Source: Bacteroidota bacterium | Lineage (GTDB): Bacteria; Bacteroidota; Rhodothermia; Rhodothermales; UBA10348 | NCBI GenBank assembly: GCA_018623785.1 | Contig: JAAZVD010000094.1 | Coordinates: 1-6,336 of the forward strand | Direction of reading: 5' to 3' | DNA length: 6,336 nucleotides | Part shown: one piece after another, positions 1 through 6,286 of the stretch | Position numbering within the stretch: the first letter of the stretch is position 1 | Layout: every line of letters starts with the position of its first letter | Notes under the pieces: generated by a model | Database searches by the model: none | Told to the model about the DNA's origin: nothing | Seen by the model: the letters and a program-made list of their open reading frames with translations, nothing else | Translations under genes and position numbers: made by a program

Positions 1-1
1 C

Positions 2-472
2 GTCGCACGAAAGGAGCTTAGAGACAGTTACTTACCATCCGTGGAGGCCTTTATACGGAGTAATGCGTCTGCCCTGGCGCGCGTGCGAGGCCGAGAGGCC
101 GACCTGAAGCTGGATATCAAGGATGGCGCCATTGCCATGGGATCCGAGTATCTGGGACGCATCCTCAATGAGCTTCTCGACAACGCCTTCAAGTTCAGTC
201 AGTCTGGCCAGAGGGTTGAAGTAGTAGCTGCTTTTGCGCCTCAACGGTTCGGATTGGCCGTGACCGATTATGGGAAAGGAATGACGTCAGATGAAATGGC
301 CCGCGTAGACGCCTTTACACAATTCGGAGAGCGGGATGTCAACCATCCCGGTCTTGGATTAGGCTTGGCCATCTGTCGCAAGATTGCCCTGCTGCATGGT
401 GGTGGCCTCTCGATCAAAAGCAAAGAGGGCGAAAAGACACGTATCGCGGTGGAGCTACCGGTTCGGACCTGA
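2..472 (+). CDS. Sensor histidine kinase, C-terminal ATP-binding part (5' partial)
   Basis: This is the catalytic end of a two-component sensor kinase, which binds ATP and phosphorylates a conserved histidine that must lie left of the window. The frame is open from base 2, so the GTG at 41 is most likely an internal valine and not the start. All ATP-binding boxes of a HATPase_c domain are visible in order. The N box, NELLDNAFKFS, starts at about 167. The G1 box, DYGKGM, is at about 266-283, followed by the F-box-like FTQF at about 314. The G2 box, GLGLGLAI, is at about 350-373. The domain ends normally at TGA 470-472 with a typical LHGG...IAVELP tail, so nothing follows it, such as a receiver domain. 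The N-box wording resembles kinases fused to or paired with receiver domains, but the sensor part is not visible and the signal cannot be named. No partner response regulator follows it. Confidence 0.93.
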   Translation, partial: VARKELRDSYLPSVEAFIRSNASALARVRGREADLKLDIKDGAIAMGSEYLGRILNELLDNAFKFSQSGQRVEVVAAFAPQRFGLAVTDYGKGMTSDEMARVDAFTQFGERDVNHPGLGLGLAICRKIALLHGGGLSIKSKEGEKTRIAVELPVRT

Positions 473-572
473 CCGACCCGTGGTATGGTGCATCGAGGGC
501 AGAAAGTCGCGCTGCCAATGGATGCTGGTGACACTTTCAGAGGTGTTGGTCACAAACCGTTAACGTACAGCT

Positions 573-598
573 AATGGTAGGGTACCATTGCAATGGTA
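573..598. promoter_or_regulatory. Candidate operator: 16-bp palindrome plus third half-site
   Basis: Bases 583-598 read TACCATTGCAATGGTA, a perfect 16-bp palindrome. The same half-site, AATGGTA, occurs again at 573-579, so three half-sites sit in 26 bases upstream of the phosphoesterase gene. A partial fourth copy, ACCATT, lies at 629-634. The element is AT-balanced and has no T-tract after it, so it is not a terminator. A weak sigma-70-like pair, TTGGTC at 546-551 and GCTAAT at 570-575 with 18 bases between, would put the half-sites on the -10 and start region, as for a repressor site. The binding protein is unknown and the promoter reading is inference. Confidence 0.45.
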
Positions 599-647
599 GG
601 CTAGTGGCGTGTTTCCAGGGAGTAACGGACCATTCGCCTACGCTATC

Positions 648-1538
648 ATGCCCTTCTCCATTGAACGCAACCCCACGCGTTTGCGGACCATCTGGATTTC
701 GGATCTTCACCTGGGCACCAAACACGCCCGCGCCGACAGCCTGCTGTCATTCATTAAAAATGTCGACTCGGACTATCTCTTTCTGGTCGGCGACATCTTT
801 GACGGCTGGGCCCTTGCCCGAAACTGGTTCTGGACACAGTCGCACAACGATGTGGTACAGAAGCTGCTTCGAACAGGGCGCAAAGGCACGAGGGTAGTCT
901 ACATCCCGGGCAATCATGACGAATTCGCTCGCGAGTATGCCGGTCTTCGATTCGGAGAAATCCTGGTTGAACGCGACTGTATACACACACTGGCCGACGG
1001 CCGGCGCCTCTTGGTGCTGCACGGCGACGAATTCGATGGCATCATACGCCACGCAAAATGGCTGCAGAGCCTCGGGGCCATTGCCTATGGCCTCACATTG
1101 GGGCTCAACCACGTCTACAACAAGGCGCGTCAGGCCATGGGCCGACCGTATTGGTCCCTTTCTGCCTATCTCAAACAACGTACCAAGAAGGCACTCCAAT
1201 ACATCGACGATTTCGAGTATCTGGTAGCGGATCGGGCCAGGCAGGAGGGGGTCGATGGGGTTGTGTGTGGACACATCCACAAGGCTGAGATGCGAGACAT
1301 CGAAGGTATCCAATACCTGAATACAGGGGACTGGGTAGAGAGCTGTACGGCTCTGGTTGAGCACATGGATGGCACGTTGGAGATTCTCGACTGGACGGAT
1401 GCGGGCACCCGTGCACGTTTTGACTCGAATGGGCGCGGAGCCGACCAAACGGATATTCAAGGGGATGGCCAACCGGGCAGCGTGCCGCAGGTGATCCTCC
1501 CCAATCCCGTTAATGCATCGCCGATAGAGGTAAACTGA
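648..1538 (+). CDS. LpxH-like metallophosphoesterase (COG2908 family)
   Basis: This is a calcineurin-like metallophosphoesterase of the family annotated as UDP-2,3-diacylglucosamine diphosphatase, which splits UDP from a lipid A precursor at the inner membrane face. Counting from the ATG at 648 (296 residues), the full metal-binding set is visible: DLH at 19-21, GDIFDG at 48-53, GNHDE at 88-92, HGDEFD at 125-130 and GHIH at 208-211. The block LNTGDWVESCTALVE at about 224-238 is typical of this subfamily. The last 45 or so residues are a Gly/Asp/Pro-rich tail outside the domain. The family core begins near residue 13. I chose ATG 648, but an in-frame GTG at 609 would add 13 residues and has a weak TAGG at 597-600, so it cannot be excluded. 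The stop overlaps the glycosyltransferase start by one base (TGATG), which implies co-translation. The subgroup has a longer, different sequence from classical LpxH, so the true substrate may be another nucleotide-linked or phosphorylated lipid. I therefore give no symbol. Confidence 0.92.
   Translation: MPFSIERNPTRLRTIWISDLHLGTKHARADSLLSFIKNVDSDYLFLVGDIFDGWALARNWFWTQSHNDVVQKLLRTGRKGTRVVYIPGNHDEFAREYAGLRFGEILVERDCIHTLADGRRLLVLHGDEFDGIIRHAKWLQSLGAIAYGLTLGLNHVYNKARQAMGRPYWSLSAYLKQRTKKALQYIDDFEYLVADRARQEGVDGVVCGHIHKAEMRDIEGIQYLNTGDWVESCTALVEHMDGTLEILDWTDAGTRARFDSNGRGADQTDIQGDGQPGSVPQVILPNPVNASPIEVN
1526..1530 (+). promoter_or_regulatory. Ribosome binding site for the glycosyltransferase
   Basis: AGAGG lies seven bases before the ATG at 1538, inside the last codons of the phosphoesterase gene. 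It supports this start and points to coupled translation of the two genes. Confidence 0.65.
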
Positions 1539-2719
1539 TGGGTTTGAGGGTGTTTTTCAATGTCCAGGGCGAAGGCCGCGGACACATGACGCAGGCCATT
1601 GCACTGGCTGCCATGCTGAGGCGTGCCGGGCATGAAATCGTAGGATGCGAGGTAGGGCATGGCGAGCATGCCACAGTTCCTGATTTCTTCAGGCAGAAGA
1701 TGGGATGCAGCGTGACCTCCCATGCCAGCCCGACCATCAAGCTGAACGCCTCTTCCCGGTCAATCGATGTATGGAACACAACCCTGTCGGCCGGACGCCT
1801 GGCCAAGCACTATATGGGGAGTGTCCGGGCCATGGAGGCTTCTGTCAGGCGGAGCAAACCCGATGTCCTGATAAACTTCTACGATCCTCTTTTCGGGTTC
1901 TTATCTCCCGACCTGCGTGTACCCAAGGTAGCGATCGCCCACCAGTACATGTTTCATCATCCACGCTATCCGTTCTCAAGCGGAACACGCATGCAGCGGC
2001 AAGGGATGATTCTATTTACCCGGTTGACCTCCATGGGGGCCAACCGGCTGCTGGCACTCAGCCTGTACCCGGCACATGACCTGGCAACGCATAATCTGCG
2101 CGTTGTACCTCCTATCCTGCGCGAAGAACTATTCGCTTTGAAACCTGCTCCCACACAACCTCCCTTTCTCCTTGTATATCTCTGGCAGGCCAGCCTTTTG
2201 GGAGAAATTCGAGAGTGGTGCGAAGAGAATGCCGATATGCCCGTTCATTGCTTTCTCCCACATCCGGAAAAAAAGGAGGCTGATCCCGTACTGCCCAACT
2301 TGGTGCTGCATCACCTCAACGACAAGACGTTTCTTCGCATGATGGCAAAGTGCTCTGGGGTAGCTACCACGGCCGGATTCGAAACAATGTCTGAAGCCAT
2401 GTGGCTTGAGAAACCGCTGCTGATGGTGCCAACACATATTGAGCAGCAGTGTAATGCCGTCGATGCCTCACTCATGGGCAGTGCATGCGCTTCGGTCATG
2501 TTTGACCTGGGTCGCCTTCGAGAGATCAGTCCGCGGGACCAGGCCGCCTTCCGGCAGTGGGTAGCCCAGGCCGAGGATCTCATTGTCCGTGAAATAGAGG
2601 CCACGGCCATGGGTCTTCCCATGCATGTCAGCCTTGAAAGAACAGAATCTCCCCCGTATTTGACGCAGGGAGATGGGCACACCGGACCTGTGAATACGGC
2701 ACCTCTCTTGCACGCCTGA
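1538..2719 (+). CDS. MJ1255/VC2487-type glycosyltransferase (GT-B fold)
   Basis: This 393-residue protein looks like a GT-B glycosyltransferase of the MJ1255/VC2487-like group (Glyco_trans_1_3-type), related to the MurG/GT28 superfamily. Such enzymes move a sugar from a nucleotide donor to a lipid or glycan acceptor on the cytoplasmic side of the membrane. The N-terminal Rossmann half opens with a beta strand followed by the glycine loop GEGRGHMTQA at 11-20, where the acceptor or donor phosphate would sit. The C-terminal half has TTAGFETMSEAMWLEKPLLMVP at about 277-298, then EQQCNA at 302-307, the usual donor-binding region of this family. No signal peptide or membrane segment is seen. The start is fixed by the TGATG junction and the AGAGG site before it. 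The upstream LpxH-like phosphoesterase suggests the pair modifies a cell-envelope lipid or surface glycan. The exact sugar and acceptor cannot be told from sequence. The last 25 or so residues are low in conserved features. Confidence 0.9.
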   Translation: MGLRVFFNVQGEGRGHMTQAIALAAMLRRAGHEIVGCEVGHGEHATVPDFFRQKMGCSVTSHASPTIKLNASSRSIDVWNTTLSAGRLAKHYMGSVRAMEASVRRSKPDVLINFYDPLFGFLSPDLRVPKVAIAHQYMFHHPRYPFSSGTRMQRQGMILFTRLTSMGANRLLALSLYPAHDLATHNLRVVPPILREELFALKPAPTQPPFLLVYLWQASLLGEIREWCEENADMPVHCFLPHPEKKEADPVLPNLVLHHLNDKTFLRMMAKCSGVATTAGFETMSEAMWLEKPLLMVPTHIEQQCNAVDASLMGSACASVMFDLGRLREISPRDQAAFRQWVAQAEDLIVREIEATAMGLPMHVSLERTESPPYLTQGDGHTGPVNTAPLLHA

Positions 2720-2730
2720 CCGCGTAAACT

Positions 2731-2772
2731 GCAATGCTCAATGCCCAGTGGGCAATGAGTAGTGCTCAATCC
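2731..2772. repeat. Degenerate 7-bp periodic repeat, six units
   Basis: From 2731 to 2772 the sequence can be cut into six consecutive 7-base units. The first five fit NYARTGN, and the sixth, at 2766-2772, differs from it by a terminal CC in place of TG. The array fills almost the whole space between the two convergent genes, and its last unit supplies the symporter's TGA stop (TCA on the + strand at 2766-2768). Tandem heptanucleotide repeats are known from cyanobacteria (STRR elements), and similar short phased repeats occur in other genomes. Whether this is the same kind of element is inference. Confidence 0.45.
2737..2759. terminator. Possible bidirectional terminator hairpin between convergent genes
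   Basis: CTCA 2737-2740 pairs with TGAG 2756-2759, and TGCCC 2742-2746 pairs with GGGCA 2750-2754. There is one A-A mismatch and a three-base loop, AGT. It lies between the stops of two convergent genes, where a shared terminator is expected. There is no T-tract on either side, so intrinsic termination would be weak. The symmetry may simply follow from the heptamer repeat it lies within. Confidence 0.35.
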
Positions 2773-4589
2773 GCCTCAGCGCTGCGATCGATATTCAGTC
2801 CCGGACCTGCCCCCTCCGGTTCCCGGATGGATAGGATGAGCTCCTGAATGCTTTGATCAGGCGCCGGAAAGAACGGTGTCAGCGAGAGTGTGACGGCAAA
2901 ATTGAGCGCCATTCCTACCACGCCGATACCTTGCGGCCCAATACCGAAGGCCCAGTGGGACCACCCACCGTACACACTGCCTAGGATATACATGGCCGTA
3001 AAGCCAATACCCACAATCATCCCGGCCACAGCCGGAACGGTCCCCACGCGTCTGGAAAAAATACCGAGCACGATGACCGGAAAGAAACTGGCGGCGGCCA
3101 AACCGAACGCGAACGCTACCACCTGACTCACAAAGCCGGGAGGATAGATGCCAAGAATACCGGCAATGATCACGGCAACGCCAATTACCGCCCGTCCTAC
3201 CAGCAGGCGCTGACCTTCCGTGGCGTCGTTGTTCACGATACGGAAATAGAGGTCGTGCGCAACGCTCGACGAAATAACGAGAAGCAAACCACTGGCTGTT
3301 GACAGCGCCGCCGCCAATCCACCAGCGGCTACAAAAGCGATGATCCACGCTGCCAGGCCTGCCATCTCAGGGGTTGCGAGCACGATGATATCCCTGTCCG
3401 GACCGCTCAGCCCTGCTTGGCGCAGCACAGCCCGGCCATCCCGACCCGCAGCGTCCCCGCTCAGCCACCGGACGTGATCCTCTTTGATCTGCGCCACGTG
3501 CCCGGTGCCCAGATTTCCGCTTCGAAAAATCTCGTTCGTATCGGTGCCCGTGTAGGAGAGCGTCCCATCTCCGTCATCGAGCCACAGAATGAGACCGGTC
3601 TGTTCCCACGAATGAAACCACTCGGGTAGCTCAGCCTCCGTCTTTCCATGTAAGCTATCGAGCATGGCATACCGGGCAAAGGCACCAATAGCAGGAGCCG
3701 TCAGATACAGGAAAGCGATGAAAAGCAGGGCCCAGAACGCACTCCAGCGCGCTGCAGCGACATTTTTTACGGTGTAAAAACGAACGATCACATGTGGCAG
3801 TCCGGCCGTGCCAGCCATCAGGGCCAGCACCACACAAAACACGTTCAGCTTATCCCAATTCCCTATAAAAGGCTCCGTGTAGGAGGCAAATCCAAGATCG
3901 GCATGGATCTGGTTGAGCTTTTCGAGTAGCGCCGTGCCCTCCCCGATCAGTTCGCTTCCAAGTCCAATTTGAGGGATAGCTGCTCCCGTGTATTGCAAAC
4001 TGATAGCAATGGCAGGTGTCAGAAATGCTGTGATCAGCACCCAGTACTGGGCCACCTGCGTCCAGGTGATCCCCTTCATGCCTCCCAGAGTGGCATAGAC
4101 GAAGACGATAGCCACGCCGATGTACACACCCACGTTGACATCTACTTCCAGAAAGCGGGAAAAGACAATGCCCACCCCACGCATCTGACCAGCCACGTAG
4201 GTAAAGGAGACGAAAATCGCACACACCACGGCCACAATACGGGCGGTGTTGGAGTGGTAGCGATCGCCAATGAAGTCAGGAACGGTAAAATGGCCGAACT
4301 TGCGCAGGTAGGGAGCCAGCAGCAGGGCAAGAAGAACATAGCCACCGGTCCAGCCCATCAGGTACATTCCGCCCGCATAACCCAAGGTGGAAATGATGCC
4401 AGCCATCGAAATAAAGGAGGCTGCACTCATCCAGTCTGCAGCCGTGGCCATGCCGTTGGCAGCAGCAGGAATGCCTTGACCGGCCACGTAGAAACCCTTG
4501 GTATCAGATACCCTGGCCAGCCATGCAATGACGAGGTACAGGCCGAAAGTGACCCCGACAAAGAGAAATGTCCACGTTTGTACACTCAC
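2766..4589 (-). CDS. Sodium:solute symporter large subunit, VC_2705-like (SSS family)
   Basis: This 607-residue inner-membrane protein couples sodium entry to uptake of a small organic solute. It belongs to the SSS family, close to the acetate permease ActP and the VC_2705 subfamily. Many hydrophobic segments are visible, the first at about residues 7-25. The block GMATAADWMSAASFISMAG at 46-64 matches the broken first core helix. AGLPHVIVRFYTVK at 262-275 is a strong ActP-type signature. AAALSTASGLLLVISSSVAHDLYF at about 426-449 carries the Ser/Thr pair expected at the sodium site of the core helix. Residues about 309-404 form a long hydrophilic insert between membrane segments, acidic and Gly-rich, which makes the protein longer than ActP. 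It starts with GTG at 4589, overlapping the DUF4212 stop by four bases (GTGA), behind a good GGAGG site, so both subunits are translated together. The substrate is probably a short organic acid such as acetate or lactate, but this is not proven. Confidence 0.95.
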   Translation of the reverse strand: MSVQTWTFLFVGVTFGLYLVIAWLARVSDTKGFYVAGQGIPAAANGMATAADWMSAASFISMAGIISTLGYAGGMYLMGWTGGYVLLALLLAPYLRKFGHFTVPDFIGDRYHSNTARIVAVVCAIFVSFTYVAGQMRGVGIVFSRFLEVDVNVGVYIGVAIVFVYATLGGMKGITWTQVAQYWVLITAFLTPAIAISLQYTGAAIPQIGLGSELIGEGTALLEKLNQIHADLGFASYTEPFIGNWDKLNVFCVVLALMAGTAGLPHVIVRFYTVKNVAAARWSAFWALLFIAFLYLTAPAIGAFARYAMLDSLHGKTEAELPEWFHSWEQTGLILWLDDGDGTLSYTGTDTNEIFRSGNLGTGHVAQIKEDHVRWLSGDAAGRDGRAVLRQAGLSGPDRDIIVLATPEMAGLAAWIIAFVAAGGLAAALSTASGLLLVISSSVAHDLYFRIVNNDATEGQRLLVGRAVIGVAVIIAGILGIYPPGFVSQVVAFAFGLAAASFFPVIVLGIFSRRVGTVPAVAGMIVGIGFTAMYILGSVYGGWSHWAFGIGPQGIGVVGMALNFAVTLSLTPFFPAPDQSIQELILSIREPEGAGPGLNIDRSAEAD

Positions 4590-4885
4590 GCCTCGGTACC
4601 TCCGATTGCAGCCAGTTCCTCATGATGTTTCCTGTCAAGGCGGTTGAGCAGGATGGCGTAGATCAGGATGAGTACCACGAAAACGATGATGCTTCCCTGC
4701 TGAGCAAACCAGAATCCCAGCGGAATTCCGCCCAAAGACCATGCATTGAGTGAATCAGCAAACAGAACTCCGGCGCCCAATCCGGCGAGGGCCCAAAAAA
4801 AGAGCAGTATCGCCATGATGGTGACGTTGCGCTTCCAGTACCGATTTATGGCTTCTTTCAGCCGCTTATCATAAGAGTTGGACAT
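4586..4885 (-). CDS. Sodium:solute symporter small subunit, DUF4212 (TIGR03647-type)
   Basis: This 99-residue membrane protein is the small partner that regularly precedes VC_2705-type symporters. It is thought to be needed for assembly or activity of the transporter. The sequence shows the family's conserved N-terminal RYWKRN at 15-20, a first membrane helix at about 21-43, the signature LGGIPLGFWFAQQGSI at 51-66 leading into a second helix to about 81, and a charged C-terminal end. The length is normal for the family. The start is ATG at 4885, the first in-frame ATG, but only a weak AAAGA precedes it. The gene is first in a two-gene operon, and its TGA overlaps the GTG start of the large subunit by four bases. 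I see no convincing promoter in the 197 bases upstream. Confidence 0.95.
   Translation of the reverse strand: MSNSYDKRLKEAINRYWKRNVTIMAILLFFWALAGLGAGVLFADSLNAWSLGGIPLGFWFAQQGSIIVFVVLILIYAILLNRLDRKHHEELAAIGGTEA
4599..4603 (-). promoter_or_regulatory. Ribosome binding site for the symporter large subunit
   Basis: GGAGG on the - strand (CCTCC on +) lies nine bases before the GTG start at 4589, inside the end of the DUF4212 gene. It decides for the GTG start and supports coupled translation. Confidence 0.7.
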
Positions 4886-5082
4886 GATATCTTTGTGCGC
4901 TCAAGGAGCGATTCAACCCGGATAGTTCAAGAGCCAATGATAATGAATGAACTGAAGAACTCCATTCTCGTCACGAACCTCGTAGTGACAGGCATCTAGG
5001 AAGGCGGAATAGCCGCAGCTGCCAGGCTGGTTAGGAGGGTACTCACGGATCTTGTGCAGCTGTCACGAGTGATAACGCGGCC

Positions 5083-5325
5083 ATGATCAGCGTCGATTCC
5101 CATACCCTCGAAACAGCGCACGCACAGTGCTCGTGCGGCTACGATCTGCACAGTGTCTGGGTAAGCCCGCATCCCAAACGTAAACGGCGAAAATTCTGGT
5201 ACGGCGTTTTCTGGGGCGTATCCGGCGGTCGGCCCGACCGTATTGTTTGGGCCTGTCGGTTGTGCGGCGAGCAACTCGCTGAAAGTACCGATCCGACCTT
5301 GCTGATACGCTATCGCCACGAGTAG
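5083..5325 (+). CDS. Small four-cysteine, zinc-ribbon-like protein of unknown function
   Basis: I do not recognise this 80-residue protein. It has CSCG at 16-19 and CRLCGE at 58-63. The spacing C-x-C, about 39 residues, C-x-x-C, with glycines after each pair, is what a small zinc ribbon or zinc-knuckle pair shows. Between them lie a basic stretch PKRKRRK at 31-37 and an aromatic/Gly stretch FWYGVFWGVSGG at 38-49. There is no signal peptide or membrane helix, so it is probably cytoplasmic. The ATG at 5083 is the only usable start in its open frame, which begins at 5035 after an in-frame TAG. No clear ribosome site precedes it. It stands alone, divergent from the symporter operon and convergent with the SGNH hydrolase gene. 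A long ORF on the opposite strand (4996-5655) lacks any family pattern and also covers part of the hydrolase gene, so I prefer this one. It could bind nucleic acid or act as a regulator, but that is only a guess from the basic patch. Confidence 0.6.
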   Translation: MISVDSHTLETAHAQCSCGYDLHSVWVSPHPKRKRRKFWYGVFWGVSGGRPDRIVWACRLCGEQLAESTDPTLLIRYRHE

Positions 5326-5390
5326 CGCAGGACCTCTGCTACCGCGCTTCGTGGATAACCCTCTAAGTACACAGGAACGCGCAGGTGCGC

Positions 5391-6092
5391 TCATCGAGCC
5401 GCAATGAGATCCTCGACGACAGCACCCGCCAGCTCCGAAAGCTTTTCGTATCCAGACCGGGACAGGTGCACGTAGTCCGTGGTCAGGTCCGATTGCAAAC
5501 CGCTTGCCCCGTCCGTCATGGCAGCAAAGTAATCCAAGTACCGAAATCCGATACGCTCTGCGTAGGCTTGGAGCATCGCATTCAGGCGCGGGATATCCAC
5601 CGAAGGATCCGGGCCTTCCCGCCATGGATAATGGGAGGCGGGAAGGACCGAACAAATGACGGGTTCAATACCATTGGCCCAGGCCAGCTCTGCCATGGAT
5701 TGGATGTGGCCAGCCACCGTTTCCAGTGAAACGGGTCCCTGGTTCTCGGCAATGTCATTTGTGCCAGCCAGAATGAAAACCGCCTTTGGATCAAGCTCAA
5801 GAACATCGGCTCGAAAACGAACCAACATCTGCGCGGTAACCTGACCGCTGATGCCTCGATTCACGTAGGGCTTCCCCTCAAAAAACTCAGGATGGGCAGC
5901 GCTCCAGCCCTCCGTGATGGAGTCTCCCATGAATACGACCCGGAACTCATCCTCCGCTGCGGGTGGCAACGCCTTGTTCTGATCAGCAAAGCGATTGAGG
6001 GCGGCCCACTCCTGCGCATGGATCGGTAGGACATTCATGGCCACGAGTAGAGGTAGGAAGGACAGGAAAAGACGTGACATCGTACCATGCAT
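5391..6092 (-). CDS. Secreted SGNH/GDSL-family hydrolase
   Basis: This is a 233-residue SGNH hydrolase, an esterase or lipase-like enzyme that uses a catalytic Ser-His-Asp set to cleave ester bonds. The family also includes carbohydrate esterases and platelet-activating-factor acetylhydrolase-like enzymes. All blocks are visible: block I VFMGDSITEGW at 53-63 with nucleophile Ser58; block II NRGISGQ at 78-84 with the oxyanion Gly; block III GTND at 110-113 with Asn112; and block V DYVHLSRSGY at 206-215 with Asp206 and His209. The N-terminus is a signal peptide with a hydrophobic core at about 8-22 and a likely cut after the Ala in PIHAQ, at residue 26, so the enzyme works outside the cytoplasm. 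I take ATG 6092; the second Met at 6080 is equally possible and has no better ribosome site. It is convergent with the small four-cysteine gene and divergent from the partial glycosyltransferase. It may deacetylate a surface glycan made by a neighbour, but the substrate is unproven. Confidence 0.93.
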   Translation of the reverse strand: MHGTMSRLFLSFLPLLVAMNVLPIHAQEWAALNRFADQNKALPPAAEDEFRVVFMGDSITEGWSAAHPEFFEGKPYVNRGISGQVTAQMLVRFRADVLELDPKAVFILAGTNDIAENQGPVSLETVAGHIQSMAELAWANGIEPVICSVLPASHYPWREGPDPSVDIPRLNAMLQAYAERIGFRYLDYFAAMTDGASGLQSDLTTDYVHLSRSGYEKLSELAGAVVEDLIAAR

Positions 6093-6278
6093 GATAGGTG
6101 GGTAAAACAGGATCTGTACCGGGTCCTTGTACGGTGTGCCCTTGAGGGCGCGCGTATCTGTAAGGTTGGGAGATTACCGCACAGTGTACGCAAGAGAAAA
6201 CCGGTAGGCTACATCAGGCATACCGAAAAGCATGACCCCAATCTGCATGTCTTCGAACAAACCGGCGGGCCGTCTGGC

Positions 6279-6282
6279 GGAG
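6279..6282 (+). promoter_or_regulatory. Ribosome binding site for the partial gene at the right edge
   Basis: GGAG, within GGCGGAG, lies four bases before the ATG at 6287. The spacing is short but the match is good. It is the main support, together with the motif that follows, for a gene starting here. Confidence 0.5.
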
Positions 6283-6286
6283 CATC

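Noticed and set aside
41..43. GTG as the start of the histidine kinase gene
   Set aside because: The frame is open to the window edge and a HATPase domain alone would lack the phosphoacceptor histidine; the gene is simply cut by the window.
747..1472. A 241-codon open frame antisense to the phosphoesterase
   Set aside because: The sense frame carries every metallophosphoesterase motif, and the antisense product has no recognisable domain.
3969..4625. A 218-codon + frame antisense to the symporter
   Set aside because: It is a His/Gly/Asn-rich shadow of membrane-protein codons, with no ribosome site or domain.
5379..5390. GCGC-AGGT-GCGC hairpin after the SGNH hydrolase stop as a terminator
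   Set aside because: The stem is only four base pairs with no T-tract, too weak to call.
4996..5655. A 219-codon open frame on the - strand across the four-cysteine gene and the 3' end of the SGNH hydrolase gene
   Set aside because: It overlaps well-supported hydrolase sequence in another frame and shows no family motif, and its composition (Arg, Gly, Ala, Cys rich) is that of a shadow frame.
6138..6149. GCCC-TTGA-GGGC hairpin upstream of the hydrolase start
   Set aside because: Four base pairs and no conserved partner element; likely chance in GC-rich text.
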